DNA from: Bacteroidaceae bacterium
GTDB taxonomy: Bacteria > Bacteroidota > Bacteroidia > Bacteroidales > Bacteroidaceae
Length of the DNA: 34,601 bases
Direction of reading: 5' to 3'
Assembly: GCA_017517605.1 (NCBI GenBank)
Contig: JAFWYQ010000052.1
Location: 1 to 34,601 of the forward strand
Shown: piece by piece, positions 1-8,543 of the stretch
Position numbering within the stretch: the first letter of the stretch is position 1
Layout: every line of letters starts with the position of its first letter
The notes under the pieces: model-generated
Databases searched by the model: none
What the model was told of the DNA's origin: nothing
The model's input: the letters and a program-made list of their open reading frames with translations, nothing else
Translations under genes and position numbers: made by a program

Positions 1-46
1 CACGCTTTTGCATGTATGTCCGCAAATATTATGTGAAAGAAATTAC

Positions 47-3000
47 TTATTTCTTAACCACCTTTTCAGTAACAACTGTACCATCAGTCATGTACTTCTT
101 GATGATGACTACGCCCTGCTGTGCCTTGTTGATGCGGCGACCGCTGAGGTCGTAGAGTTCGAATGCTTCAACATCAGAAGTAATCACTGTACCTTCGATA
201 CCACTAACGAATGCATCGTATTCAGCCTGTGCCTCTTTGTAAGCTTCTGCATAGTTGAAGCCTTCGATTGTACCAGCCATCTGTACGCTGATGGCGTTGA
301 AGTGACAACATGCAGCAGCACCAGCCTTAACACCTACGTTCAAGTAACCGTCAGTAACCTGGATACCTTCAACAGAGAGGTAAAGGTCATCGGTAGGCCT
401 GTCACCCTTGTTCTCAACAGAGTCAACAGCGGCAAATTCACCAGGATTAGTGTTAGAAACTGTTACATAGAATACAGATTCCATATCAGTACCAGTACGT
501 TCGCTGAAGCTTGACTTGATAGTATAAGTACCAACGGGGAGGTCAATTACAGCCTGCTCGATCTGGAAGGCAGACTGCCACTGCAAGAATGTACCGTCAG
601 CAATCAAGTGAGGAGCAGCTACGTTGTAAGTACCTACAGCATACTTCGGAGTAATAGCACCTTCGGGAACTGTCCAACCGGGCATATATTCTTCGTTGTA
701 AGCGCCTTCACCCAATCCACCGCCAACTTCAGTGTTGCTGATGTAGATGTTCGGGTTCTTGTAGAATACTGTCATGTCAACAGTTGAAGCAACAAAGTCA
801 CCTACGTTGTCATCGTAAACAGATGCAAACAATGTTTCAGCCTTACCTTCGCTCAAAGCCTTGTAAGTTTCAGCCTTCAGACGCAACTTGATCTGTGTAG
901 CCAAATTGTCATCGTCAGTCAAAGCATTGTTAGCAGCCTTAATCAATTCATCCTCTTCAGATACACCGAGAGCCTTCAAAGCTTCAGCACCCAAGCGGAT
1001 ACGTTCAACCAAAGCAGCGATACCGGTAGTACCGTACTTAGAAGGACCTTCAGTGAAGTACTTGCTGGCAGAGTCAACAATAGGCTTGATAGCGTCTACA
1101 GCAGCCTGCAATTCAGCATCGTCGTAAATCTTCTTGATTTCACCCAAATCGTTCACATAATCCAGAACACCCTTCTGCAGAGTTGCATACTCAGCCATAC
1201 CGGCGAACTTGCTTCCAGCGTATGTGTCAACAGCCGAGATAGCACCGTTGATGGCAGCATAGTAGTTGTCAACCAATGTGTGGTGAGCATCCATCTCAAC
1301 CATAAGACCGTTCAATTCCTTCTGAGCATTCTTGAATGCATTGGGAGAAGTCCAAGTCTTGTATTCAGCCTTAACCTTATCGATAGCAGCCTTCAAGTTG
1401 TCAAGAACTGTACCTGAATAGATTCCATCCTCAGTAATGTTGGCCTCTCTCTTCTGCTCAGCCTGCTGTATCATGTTAGTCAAATCAACAACAACATCCA
1501 AAGAATCAATATTCTGACCAATATTGATGGTGTAACGCATAGCACCCCAGAAATACTCATCCAATTCAGCACCTATTTCAGAGTGAATATCTGTGATATT
1601 AACTTGGTATTCACCTTCAGCCAAGTCATCAGTCTTGGTACGAACCAACTTAATGGTTTCAGCATAACCTGTAGCAGGCTCTACTGCCAAACCTTCACTA
1701 CCCAAGTAAGCCTTCAAGTCGTCGCAGCTGACAGCCTTGTCGAATGTAATGTTGATAGTATTGAAAGATACAGGCAAGTTGAATGCATCAGCACCCGGAT
1801 CGATAGTCATAGCCTCAGGAGCGGCCAATTCGTCAGGAATAGCACCATCAACTTCCGATACTCTTTGATTAAAGAGACCCTTACCCTGGAAGTCAGGAAC
1901 AACAGTGTTGTCATCAGTATAGATAATCTGATAAGCAGGATCGGTAGAGTTGGTGAATGTCACCTGAATATCATCTTCAGGATTAAATTCGCCATCGATA
2001 AATGCATAGAAACGACCATCAGCCAAAAGTTCTACAGAATATGCCTCAACAGGTTGGCCATTGATTGTTACAGTAACGACACCTTCGGGAAGAATCAAAC
2101 GCTTCTTACCACCAGCTGCCACCAATGCAGAGATATTGGTTGTACGAGCCATATCCAACAAAACAACTTCACCTGAGCACTGCGGAATAAGTCCGTTGTT
2201 CGCAAGTTCGAAAGTCAAGTTGTCGAAGTAGAAGTCTACATTTTCGTCGCGGTTAACAGAAAGGTTGAACGCGATAGACTGGAATGTACCACTACCAGCC
2301 TGGCTGCTTGAGAGTGTACCTTCCTTAATATAAGTCTGCCAATCAGTTGTAAAGGCAGGGCTACCAATCATATCATAATGGATATAGTTGGTCGGATTTC
2401 TGTGAGCCTGAGTACTTGCAGTCACTTCAGTAGAGGCACGGTAATCGAATTGTACGCGATACTTAACACCTTCAGAAAGGGGTTCCTGCAATGCAATGAA
2501 GAACTGAGCATCCCAATCCTGAGCAGCATTAGCGTAAGAAACCATCTTGATACCGCGTGAACCGTCCTTACCTACACCATCCTGAATAAGGGCATTCTTC
2601 AGCCACAAAGAATCTGCAACCAAAGAGTCGTTTTCTCTGGTATAGAAAGAGATGTTCTCTGTACCTTCGAGGTCGCTGTTAACAAGGATGTTCTCCCAAC
2701 GCAAAGCGGGATTGGCACCAGTCTCAACAGTTTCCTGATCTGTCCATACAGAAAGTTCGAGGTCATCAATGTAGATGTCACCCTCAAAAGTACCGATGCT
2801 GGCGATGAAACGCTTACCACCTTCACCGTTACACAAACATGTCACGCGAACGTCTACCCAATCCACGTCGAAATCAATAGTACCGAATTCACCTACAGAC
2901 TTGTAGCTGTCATCAGCATTCTGCAAACCGAAAGTAATCTGACCGGCAGCAGAACCTCTAATCTTACACGTAAGCGTGTATTCATTATTAGGCAAGAATG

Positions 3001-3232
3001 GGTCATTGAAGTCATACGCAATCTGACTTTCCCAAGACTGCACAGCAGAGGGGTTGTTTACATGGAACGCACCATCAACCACATCGCGTGTCTGGTTGTT
3101 ACCCCAACCGTTCAGAAGCACATTACCATCTTCAAAATCTGAAGAGAGCAACACTTTCTTACCGGCATTCGCACTCATTGCACAGCACATTGTCAATGCC
3201 AATGCAAAGAACATTTTAGTAAATTTTCTCAT
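47..3232 (-). CDS. Large secreted multidomain protein (jelly-roll, Ig-like, helical stalk, sorting tail)
   Basis: A 1061-aa protein with a clear signal peptide (MRKFTKMFFALALTMCCAMS, cleavage near ANA, residue 23). Visible parts: a carbohydrate-binding-like jelly-roll at about 30-160 (begins FEDG...GW, ends IYIDDLEL); a second jelly-roll at about 180-342; an Ig-like stretch at 350-440; an SbsA/Big_5-like module at about 470-572 (AFNLPVSFNTINITFDKAV); a largely helical, FIVAR-like region at about 580-800; a C-terminal jelly-roll at 815-990; and a tail at 1022-1061 (ELYDLSGRRINKAQQG...) resembling type IX secretion (Por) sorting domains. No catalytic motif was recognised. Its role is probably cell-surface or extracellular binding. 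It is a paralogue of the 1267-aa protein just upstream but has a different N-terminal module. The promoter region carries the same operator-like pattern as the SusC/SusD cluster, so co-regulation is likely. Whether a type IX system exists in this genome cannot be seen here. Confidence 0.85.
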   Translation of the reverse strand: MRKFTKMFFALALTMCCAMSANAGKKVLLSSDFEDGNVLLNGWGNNQTRDVVDGAFHVNNPSAVQSWESQIAYDFNDPFLPNNEYTLTCKIRGSAAGQITFGLQNADDSYKSVGEFGTIDFDVDWVDVRVTCLCNGEGGKRFIASIGTFEGDIYIDDLELSVWTDQETVETGANPALRWENILVNSDLEGTENISFYTRENDSLVADSLWLKNALIQDGVGKDGSRGIKMVSYANAAQDWDAQFFIALQEPLSEGVKYRVQFDYRASTEVTASTQAHRNPTNYIHYDMIGSPAFTTDWQTYIKEGTLSSSQAGSGTFQSIAFNLSVNRDENVDFYFDNLTFELANNGLIPQCSGEVVLLDMARTTNISALVAAGGKKRLILPEGVVTVTINGQPVEAYSVELLADGRFYAFIDGEFNPEDDIQVTFTNSTDPAYQIIYTDDNTVVPDFQGKGLFNQRVSEVDGAIPDELAAPEAMTIDPGADAFNLPVSFNTINITFDKAVSCDDLKAYLGSEGLAVEPATGYAETIKLVRTKTDDLAEGEYQVNITDIHSEIGAELDEYFWGAMRYTINIGQNIDSLDVVVDLTNMIQQAEQKREANITEDGIYSGTVLDNLKAAIDKVKAEYKTWTSPNAFKNAQKELNGLMVEMDAHHTLVDNYYAAINGAISAVDTYAGSKFAGMAEYATLQKGVLDYVNDLGEIKKIYDDAELQAAVDAIKPIVDSASKYFTEGPSKYGTTGIAALVERIRLGAEALKALGVSEEDELIKAANNALTDDDNLATQIKLRLKAETYKALSEGKAETLFASVYDDNVGDFVASTVDMTVFYKNPNIYISNTEVGGGLGEGAYNEEYMPGWTVPEGAITPKYAVGTYNVAAPHLIADGTFLQWQSAFQIEQAVIDLPVGTYTIKSSFSERTGTDMESVFYVTVSNTNPGEFAAVDSVENKGDRPTDDLYLSVEGIQVTDGYLNVGVKAGAAACCHFNAISVQMAGTIEGFNYAEAYKEAQAEYDAFVSGIEGTVITSDVEAFELYDLSGRRINKAQQGVVIIKKYMTDGTVVTEKVVKK

Positions 3233-3285
3233 GTCACTAAGTTTTAAATTAATAAAAAAGGTTAGTTAAATTCAATTTCTGACCG

Positions 3286-3293
3286 CAAAATTA
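3286..3293 (-). promoter_or_regulatory. -7 promoter element of the 1061-aa secreted protein gene
   Basis: Read on the minus strand this is TAATTTTG, which fits the Bacteroidales -7 consensus TAnnTTTG. It lies 53 bases upstream of the ATG. No good TTTG -33 box is present at the usual 19-21 base distance, which suits an activator-dependent promoter. The operator-like element at 3322-3351 lies 28 bases further upstream. Confidence 0.5.
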
Positions 3294-3321
3294 GGGGATT
3301 CCATTCATAGTAGCTACCTCT

Positions 3322-3351
3322 TTTGTCTCATCTGCTTTCATTTTTGTTTCA
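3322..3351 (-). promoter_or_regulatory. Putative HTCS operator, copy 1
   Basis: The minus strand reads TGAAACAAAAA, nine bases, then ATGAGACAAA. The two TGARACAAA half-sites start 21 bases apart, about two helical turns, and a weaker TGAAAG sits between them. The same pattern with identical spacing occurs at 30535-30564 upstream of the seven-gene uptake cluster. AraC-type domains of Bacteroides hybrid two-component regulators are known to bind direct repeats upstream of the genes they control. Assigning this site to the HTCS encoded in this window is inference. Confidence 0.5.
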
Positions 3352-3575
3352 TTTCGTTAAAAAGCGTAGATTTATCAAAAAAGCAACCATATCGCCCTTT
3401 CGGGAGCCTATAAATGTACCAACTACGGTTAATTGGCTACAAATATACACATTTTCATTGATTTAAGGGCATAATTGCACTTTTTTTCTTGTTAAATACA
3501 GAAGTTTGGGCACGAATGACACGGATTGACACGGAGATTTTCATATACAGGGACTATTTTTTGTTATCATACGCT

Positions 3576-3651
3576 GTAGGGGCAATCCCTTGTGGTTGCC
3601 CGATAATAAATTACCAACATATTCAGGGCAACCACAAGGGATTGCCCCTAC
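3576..3651. repeat. REPIN-like palindromic repeat pair, copy A1
   Basis: Two inverted REP units: the left arm begins GTAGGGGCAATCCCTTGTGG and the right arm is its near-complement, ending GGATTGCCCCTAC. A loop of about 25 bases (GATAATA...ATATTCA) separates them. The total is 76 bases, the same as the copy inside the transposase gene (8750-8825). It is probably mobilised by the RAYT encoded at 8544-9089. Confidence 0.8.
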
Positions 3652-3691
3652 GGTGGGCGATAACAAAAGAACACAAGAATTAAGGGAAGTC

Positions 3692-3723
3692 TTTTGTTCT
3701 TTTGTTCTTTTGTTCTTTTGTTC
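3692..3723. repeat. 8-base tandem repeat (TTTTGTTC x4)
   Basis: Four perfect copies of TTTTGTTC. A second tract with two copies is at 3807-3822. Both tracts have the same flanks (GGGCGATAACAAAAGAA... before, TTATATCTAAAATAAAAT after), so about 3650-3738 and 3768-3841 are direct duplicates that differ in repeat number. Confidence 0.85.
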
Positions 3724-3859
3724 TTATATCTAAAATAAAATAATTATCTGTCATCTTTGCCCCTACGGTGGGCGATAACAAAAGAATATAAGAATTAAGG
3801 GAAGCCTTTTGTTCTTTTGTTCTTATATCTAAAATAAAATATTTCCTCTTTGTCCCTTC

Positions 3860-3934
3860 GTAGGGGCAGACCTATGTGTCTGCCCGGAATATGTGACAAT
3901 CTATTATTGGGCGAACACACAGGTCCGCCCCTAC
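3860..3934. repeat. REPIN-like palindromic repeat pair, copy A2
   Basis: The left unit begins GTAGGGGCAGACCTATGTGT and the right unit ends CAGGTCCGCCCCTAC. It is 75 bases long. The hairpin arms differ from copy A1, but each arm keeps its internal pairing (GGGCAGAC with GTCTGCCC). Confidence 0.8.
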
Positions 3935-4004
3935 GGTGGGCGATAACAAAAATCCCTGTATATGAAACAACCAGGTCAATCCATGACATCCGTGCCTAAA
4001 AGGC

Positions 4005-4040
4005 AAAAAGAAAGAGGGTGCACCCAATGGGCGCACCCTC
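4005..4040 (-). terminator. Rho-independent terminator of the 1267-aa gene
   Basis: On the minus strand a hairpin with arms GAGGGTGC and GCACCCTC (4014-4040), extended by an inner CCC/GGG pair past one mismatch, is followed by a T-rich run (TTTCTTTTT, 4005-4013). It begins 25 bases after the stop codon. Confidence 0.8.
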
Positions 4041-4065
4041 GATTCAATTATGCAATCGGAAGAAA

Positions 4066-7000
4066 TTACTTCTTGATGATCTTTTCAACCTTGACAGTAC
4101 CGTCGCTCATGAACTTACGCATGATGACAACACCCTGTTGGGCCTTGGCAATGCGGCGTCCGTTCAAGTCGTAGAGTTCGATACCCAATACCTGAGCAGG
4201 AGCAGCGATATTCTCTTCTACACCAGCAACAATTTCTTGGTATGCAGAATCATAGTCGAATCCTTCAGCAGCGCCACACATCAACAACTGAACATTGTTG
4301 AAGAATGTAGCTGAACCACTTCCTGCTTGCACACCAATCGTCAACACGCCATCATCAACAATAACTTGCTGAGATTCGATGTTCAATTTGGGGAATGCCT
4401 GACCCACATAAGGACATTGAACAGAATCTGCATATTCACCTTCAAGAGTATTAAAAGTCTTCAAATACATGAACGAACCATCAATATCAGTTTCAGATGC
4501 ACGTTCACCGAATCCGACCTTAACTGTGTAAACACCAGCGGGAAGATCTACGATAGTCTGTTCTACAGCATAAGCACCACCCCAAGTTTGGAACGAGCAG
4601 TCTGAAATATGATATCCAGGACCATTACCCCAACCGTAACTCAAGCCAGGAGTATTTGCGCCCTCGGGAACAACCCAACCAAGAACATTGGTAAGGGTAT
4701 CCTTAGTCTCCTTATTAATATATGTGAAATCCAATGCGTCATACAGTCTGTAGATATTAGGATTCTTCACAAATACAGTCAAATCGTATGTAGGAATTGT
4801 AATATCAGCAGTTTCAGGATTTTCAACAGGAGCAAACAATGTATTGTCAGTATTCTTCAACTGACCGAAGATCTCCAACTTCAAACGTGCCTTAATCATT
4901 TCAGCCAATTCATCATCGTCTGTCAAAGCATTGTTAGCAGCCAGAATAAGAGGATCGTTAGCATCCACGCCCAATGATTTCAAAGCCTCAGCACCCAAGC
5001 GCAGACGTTCAATCATAGCGGCGACACCCGTGGTAGGATTACCATCCATAGTAGAAGCACCTTCAGTAAAGAGCTTGCTAGCAGTATTAACAGGAACAGT
5101 CAATTCATTGACAGCAGTCTGCAACTCTGTACCATCAGTAATTGTCTTACCTACGTAAGATACGATAACCGTATCTCTGGTTGCGCCAGTTTCGGGATCA
5201 GTCAACGTTTCTGTAGTCTCAACCTTAACAATATACTTGGTCTCCATAGCCTTCAACTCAGCATAGAGTTCAGTAGCGGCAAACTTCTTCGCAGCATTGT
5301 CATCTACCACCTTCTTCAACTGATTAGCTTGTGCATAATAAGAATCGCAAAGAGCACGGTGGTCTGACATTGCCTCAGCGGCAGCATCCAAAGCCGCAAC
5401 AGCATTGTTATAAGAAGAAGGATTAGTGTAACCACTATATTCAGCTTCGTACTTAGCTACAAGAGCATCCAAAGTTTCGCGGTCAGTACCGGCATATTTT
5501 TCGTCGGCCTTGGCAATCTCCAATACACTCTTAGCTGCAGTAAGAGACTTAATCAAGTTCTGGGTTTCTACCACACCGGCAGCATTAGGCAAGTAAGTTA
5601 CTTGAGGATTACCCAAAACAATCTCATTCATACCATTAGCAACCAATGCATCGGTCGCATTAACCGGAGTCCAACGCAATCTGTAGTTACCAGTTGTTTC
5701 GGGAACAAATGTATATTCCACAAAGTTAGAACCAGAAACCATACCACCAGAAGCACCGTTTGCAGTACCCTTACATTCATCGAATTGAGAGTGAACAATT
5801 TCACCATCCTGATTATAAATTTCAAAGCGAGCGTAAGTAGTGCTCTTCCATGCCAACAGATTGTAAGTAATCTTATACTTTTTACCTGCTTCCAGAGTCA
5901 ATTCGTAACCTTCGATGCTACCATACTCTACAATACATTGATCAGGAGTATCATTGTTTGTACGGGTATATATACCTCTCGTAAAGTCACCTCCTCCAGC
6001 GAAAGCCTTCATCCAAGCACCACCGCTACCACCAGAAAGCGGTTCACGTTGAGCGCCATCATATACAATATACCAACCTTCAGGGATTGTATTTTCATTA
6101 GCAGCAGAGAAATAGTCGGGCAAAACGGCACGAACTGTATCATTTGGATCGGTACTTACCTTACCAATATTCAAAACAAGTGTAGTATCACCAGCCATTC
6201 CACCTTCAAAGATGTCAATCTCAGGAAGGATGTTGGTGATAGCGAGTTCATACTGACCTGCAACCAAATCACCTGTGCTTGTACGCTTCAAAATGATTTT
6301 TTCAGCCATACCTTCTACAGCATCAACAGGTTCAACAGCCAAGGCTTCTTTGCCCAACTTAGCAACTAACTGTGCGACATCTACATTCTTGTCGAATGTC
6401 AACTTGAACTCACTGATGCTGTTAGGCAAATTGAATGAGCCATCTTCGGGATCAGCAGCAATCAAAGTAGGAGTAACGAAGAGGTAAGAGTATGCATCCT
6501 CAGCAGAAGAAGCTTCAGAATCTTGGCTAACCACACCATCGAAATTCTTCACATCACCACCAGGACCACCATCGTAAACCAAATGGTAAGCAGCATCAGC
6601 AGGATTGGTAAAGGTCATAGTCACTTCATCGTCATCATTGAGGGCGTCCTCAAGGAATACATAAAAACGGCCATCGGCAAAACCTTCTACAGACAATATA
6701 GAAATCTCTTCACCCTTAACCTTTACACTTACGCATTCGTTAGGATACATCAAGCGGGGCTTGCCACATGCAGCTACCAATGCCGGCAAGTTAGTATCAA
6801 ATCCAAAGTCGAGCTTGATAACGTCGCCATTGAATCCAGCAGATACACCATACTTATATTCCTCAAAACGGATGTTGTCAAAGTAGTATGTCACCTCTTC
6901 GTCCATAGAGAGGTTGAATGCGATAGATTGGAAGAGTTTTTCATCACTACCAGCTTGTTCTGCGGTAATTTCGCCTTCATACTTATAGCTCTGCCATTCG

Positions 7001-7869
7001 GTAGTGAAAGCCGGATTATTAATCATCGCGTAATGAATATAGTTACCCGGATTTGCATGGGCCTGAGTAGCTACTGTAACCTCCTTAGTAGCCTTGTAAT
7101 CGAATGTTACACGATACTTAGTACCAGCAGGAAGAGGTTCGGGCAATACAATCCAGAACTGAGATTCGTAATCATTGGTCACCTTAGCAGGAGCAGTCAC
7201 AACAATACCGTTACCACCGTTCTTACCCAAAGTGTCCACTACTGTAGCAGGAAGGATTTCTTCAGATGGAGCAACCTTAGCCATGAAGTTACTCATATCA
7301 TCACCATCCAAATCTGCATTGGTAGTAATTTCAGTCCAACCTACTTGCTGCACTTTACCGGCAAACTCCACTTCGATGCTTTCAACTGTCACATTAGCCC
7401 AGTTGGCACCTTTAATGGCATGGAGATGACAGAAGCCATAATCCTTGGTAATGGCTTTCAAATCATAAATATAGACATTACCATCGATGGTCTGATACTT
7501 GCTGGTACACCAATTCTGGTTAGGTATATCCACCAACTTGGAATCTTCAAAGGTAGCAGCACCTTGACCATCTTTTTCCAAGCGGTTAAAGAGTACACGG
7601 GGAGTACCCTCGGTCACAGTAACATACAGTTTTGAATAAAAAGTCAAATCTGCAAAATTAATAACACTCATGTCTCCATAGACATTTCCTGTAGATGTAC
7701 CTACTCCCCATTCACAACCGGCATCACCTGTCTTCACGGCATCACCAAGATAGCCATCCCAAGAACAGAAGGGAACCTCCTGGAGAGAGATACGTTCCTG
7801 AGCATTTACACTCATAACGCCCACAAATGACAATGCAAGCGTCAAAAACATACGGAAAGTTTTTCTCAT
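4066..7869 (-). CDS. Large secreted multidomain protein, paralogue of the 1061-aa protein
   Basis: A 1267-aa protein with a signal peptide (MRKTFRMFLTLALSFVGVMS, cleavage near VNA/Q24). Visible parts: an N-terminal beta module at about 27-172 (EVPFCSWDGY...CEWGVGTSTG...LYVTVTEGTPRVLFNR), unlike the first module of its paralogue; a jelly-roll at about 178-337 that clearly matches the second jelly-roll of the paralogue; an Ig-like part at 345-432; a Big_5-like module at 470-570; an extra beta module at about 580-760 absent from the paralogue; a helical stalk at about 765-1010; a C-terminal jelly-roll at 1025-1200; and a sorting-type tail at 1228-1267 (ELYDLNGRRIAKAQQG). No catalytic residues were recognised. 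The two paralogues suggest duplication followed by module exchange. The gene has its own promoter and terminator. A binding or adhesion role is likely; the ligand is unknown. Confidence 0.85.
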   Translation of the reverse strand: MRKTFRMFLTLALSFVGVMSVNAQERISLQEVPFCSWDGYLGDAVKTGDAGCEWGVGTSTGNVYGDMSVINFADLTFYSKLYVTVTEGTPRVLFNRLEKDGQGAATFEDSKLVDIPNQNWCTSKYQTIDGNVYIYDLKAITKDYGFCHLHAIKGANWANVTVESIEVEFAGKVQQVGWTEITTNADLDGDDMSNFMAKVAPSEEILPATVVDTLGKNGGNGIVVTAPAKVTNDYESQFWIVLPEPLPAGTKYRVTFDYKATKEVTVATQAHANPGNYIHYAMINNPAFTTEWQSYKYEGEITAEQAGSDEKLFQSIAFNLSMDEEVTYYFDNIRFEEYKYGVSAGFNGDVIKLDFGFDTNLPALVAACGKPRLMYPNECVSVKVKGEEISILSVEGFADGRFYVFLEDALNDDDEVTMTFTNPADAAYHLVYDGGPGGDVKNFDGVVSQDSEASSAEDAYSYLFVTPTLIAADPEDGSFNLPNSISEFKLTFDKNVDVAQLVAKLGKEALAVEPVDAVEGMAEKIILKRTSTGDLVAGQYELAITNILPEIDIFEGGMAGDTTLVLNIGKVSTDPNDTVRAVLPDYFSAANENTIPEGWYIVYDGAQREPLSGGSGGAWMKAFAGGGDFTRGIYTRTNNDTPDQCIVEYGSIEGYELTLEAGKKYKITYNLLAWKSTTYARFEIYNQDGEIVHSQFDECKGTANGASGGMVSGSNFVEYTFVPETTGNYRLRWTPVNATDALVANGMNEIVLGNPQVTYLPNAAGVVETQNLIKSLTAAKSVLEIAKADEKYAGTDRETLDALVAKYEAEYSGYTNPSSYNNAVAALDAAAEAMSDHRALCDSYYAQANQLKKVVDDNAAKKFAATELYAELKAMETKYIVKVETTETLTDPETGATRDTVIVSYVGKTITDGTELQTAVNELTVPVNTASKLFTEGASTMDGNPTTGVAAMIERLRLGAEALKSLGVDANDPLILAANNALTDDDELAEMIKARLKLEIFGQLKNTDNTLFAPVENPETADITIPTYDLTVFVKNPNIYRLYDALDFTYINKETKDTLTNVLGWVVPEGANTPGLSYGWGNGPGYHISDCSFQTWGGAYAVEQTIVDLPAGVYTVKVGFGERASETDIDGSFMYLKTFNTLEGEYADSVQCPYVGQAFPKLNIESQQVIVDDGVLTIGVQAGSGSATFFNNVQLLMCGAAEGFDYDSAYQEIVAGVEENIAAPAQVLGIELYDLNGRRIAKAQQGVVIMRKFMSDGTVKVEKIIKK

Positions 7870-7920
7870 GTTTTTTGTTTTTAAATTAACACTAAAAAGT
7901 TACAAATATTTTTACCGCTG

Positions 7921-7928
7921 CAAAGATA
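7921..7928 (-). promoter_or_regulatory. -7 promoter element of the 1267-aa gene
   Basis: The minus strand reads TATCTTTG, a perfect TAnnTTTG match, 51 bases upstream of the start codon. No good -33 TTTG is seen at 19-21 bases. A 14-base homopolymer lies just upstream at 7961-7974. Confidence 0.55.
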
Positions 7929-7960
7929 GTGTATATACGTGCAATAGATTTTTCTACACG

Positions 7961-7974
7961 TTTTTTTTTTTTTT
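7961..7974. repeat. Homopolymer tract of 14 T (A on the coding strand)
   Basis: An uninterrupted T14 on the plus strand, about 33-46 bases upstream of the -7 element of the 1267-aa gene. Its position would allow it to act as an A-tract upstream element, and its length makes slippage plausible. Confidence 0.6.
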
Positions 7975-8108
7975 GTATTTGTTGCAAGAGAGGCATTAAA
8001 GCGAGATTCAGGCCTAATATACCCATAGGCCGTATAATGGATAATATTCAATACTTTTCGCATATTATCCGTATTTTTGAGCATAATAGTATAGCAAAAC
8101 ATTCGGCC

Positions 8109-8148
8109 TTTATCTCCATTTATCTCCTTCTATCTCCCTTTATCTCCA
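8109..8148. repeat. 10-base tandem repeat (TTTATCTCCA-type, 4 copies)
   Basis: Four consecutive 10-base units: TTTATCTCCA, TTTATCTCCT, TCTATCTCCC, TTTATCTCCA. The core TATCTCC also occurs in the 23-base repeats at 8328-8430. Confidence 0.85.
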
Positions 8149-8252
8149 TAAATTCTACTTGCGAAAGTTGAATACCTGATTATATTGCTACGCAATAGTT
8201 GGATGACACGCAGATTTCATATACAGAGATTGTATTTTGCTGTCGTCACACC

Positions 8253-8514
8253 GTAGGGGCAATCCCTTGTGGTTGCCCTATACAAGTTGGTTCTTCTGCA
8301 TTTTAGTTGAAAAGGTAATGTTTTTGTAGTATATCTCCATTAGCACTTGCAGTATATCTCCATTAGCACTTGCAGTATATCTCTGTTGGCACTTGCAGTA
8401 TATCTTACTTTTCAGTTGTAGTATATCTGCTCAAAAATAAGGATTCAACAAAATTAGGGAAGAACCTACAAGTTTTACAATGCAATTGTGGGCATCCACA
8501 AAGGATGCCCCTAC
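8253..8514. repeat. Split REPIN-like pair with expanded loop, copy B
   Basis: The left unit at 8253-8278 begins GTAGGGGCAATCCCTTGTGG. The inverted right unit at 8489-8514 contains GGGCATCCACAAAGGATGCC and then CCTAC. The two arms are of different sequence types, each self-pairing. About 210 bases, including the 23-base tandem repeats, lie between them in place of the usual 25-base loop. A left outer arm precedes it at about 8200-8252; no right outer arm is seen. Confidence 0.65.
8328..8430. repeat. 23-base tandem repeat, about 4.5 copies
   Basis: The unit is AGTATATCTCCATTAGCACT followed by TGC. Copies at 8328-8350 and 8351-8373 are identical, 8374-8396 differs at a few positions, 8397-8419 is diverged, and 8420-8430 is partial. 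Units are directly adjacent without spacers, so this is a minisatellite and not a CRISPR array. It lies inside the split REPIN 8253-8514. Confidence 0.9.
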
Positions 8515-8543
8515 GGCATTCATATATCCAAATGAAATTTCAG

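Larger units (their letters stand above)
3511..3998. repeat. Compound repeat block bounded by inverted outer arms
   Basis: The left outer arm contains CACGGATTGACACGGAG followed by CATATACAGGGA; the right arm contains TCCCTGTATATG followed by GTCAATCCATGACATCCGTG. They are imperfect inverted copies of each other. The same arms flank the copy at 13449-13892, and a left arm alone is at about 8200-8252. The minimal unit therefore seems to be arm, REPIN, arm. Here it has grown by internal duplication and carries two REPINs. Confidence 0.7.
3233..4065. other. 833-base spacer between the two large secreted-protein genes
   Basis: From left to right it holds the promoter and operator-like element of the 1061-aa gene (3286-3351), a left outer arm (about 3511-3570), a full REPIN (3576-3651), 8-base tandem repeats with a partial duplication (3650-3841), a second REPIN (3860-3934), a right outer arm (about 3945-3998), and the terminator of the upstream gene (4005-4040). 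No convincing gene is present; short open frames here consist of repeat sequence. Confidence 0.75.
7870..8543. other. 674-base spacer rich in short repeats
   Basis: It holds the promoter of the 1267-aa gene (7921-7928), the T14 tract (7961-7974), 10-base repeats (8109-8148), a left outer arm (about 8200-8252), a REP unit (8253-8278), 23-base repeats (8328-8430) and an inverted REP unit (8489-8514). The two REP units and what lies between them look like a REPIN whose loop has been expanded. No gene is supported. Confidence 0.7.

Noticed and set aside
7978-7986. TGCAACAAA upstream of the 1267-aa gene as a third HTCS operator
   Set aside because: It has one mismatch to the half-site and no second half-site at 21 bases, so it is too weak to call.
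8328-8430. CRISPR-like array
   Set aside because: The 23-base units are directly adjacent with no spacers, and no cas genes are present.
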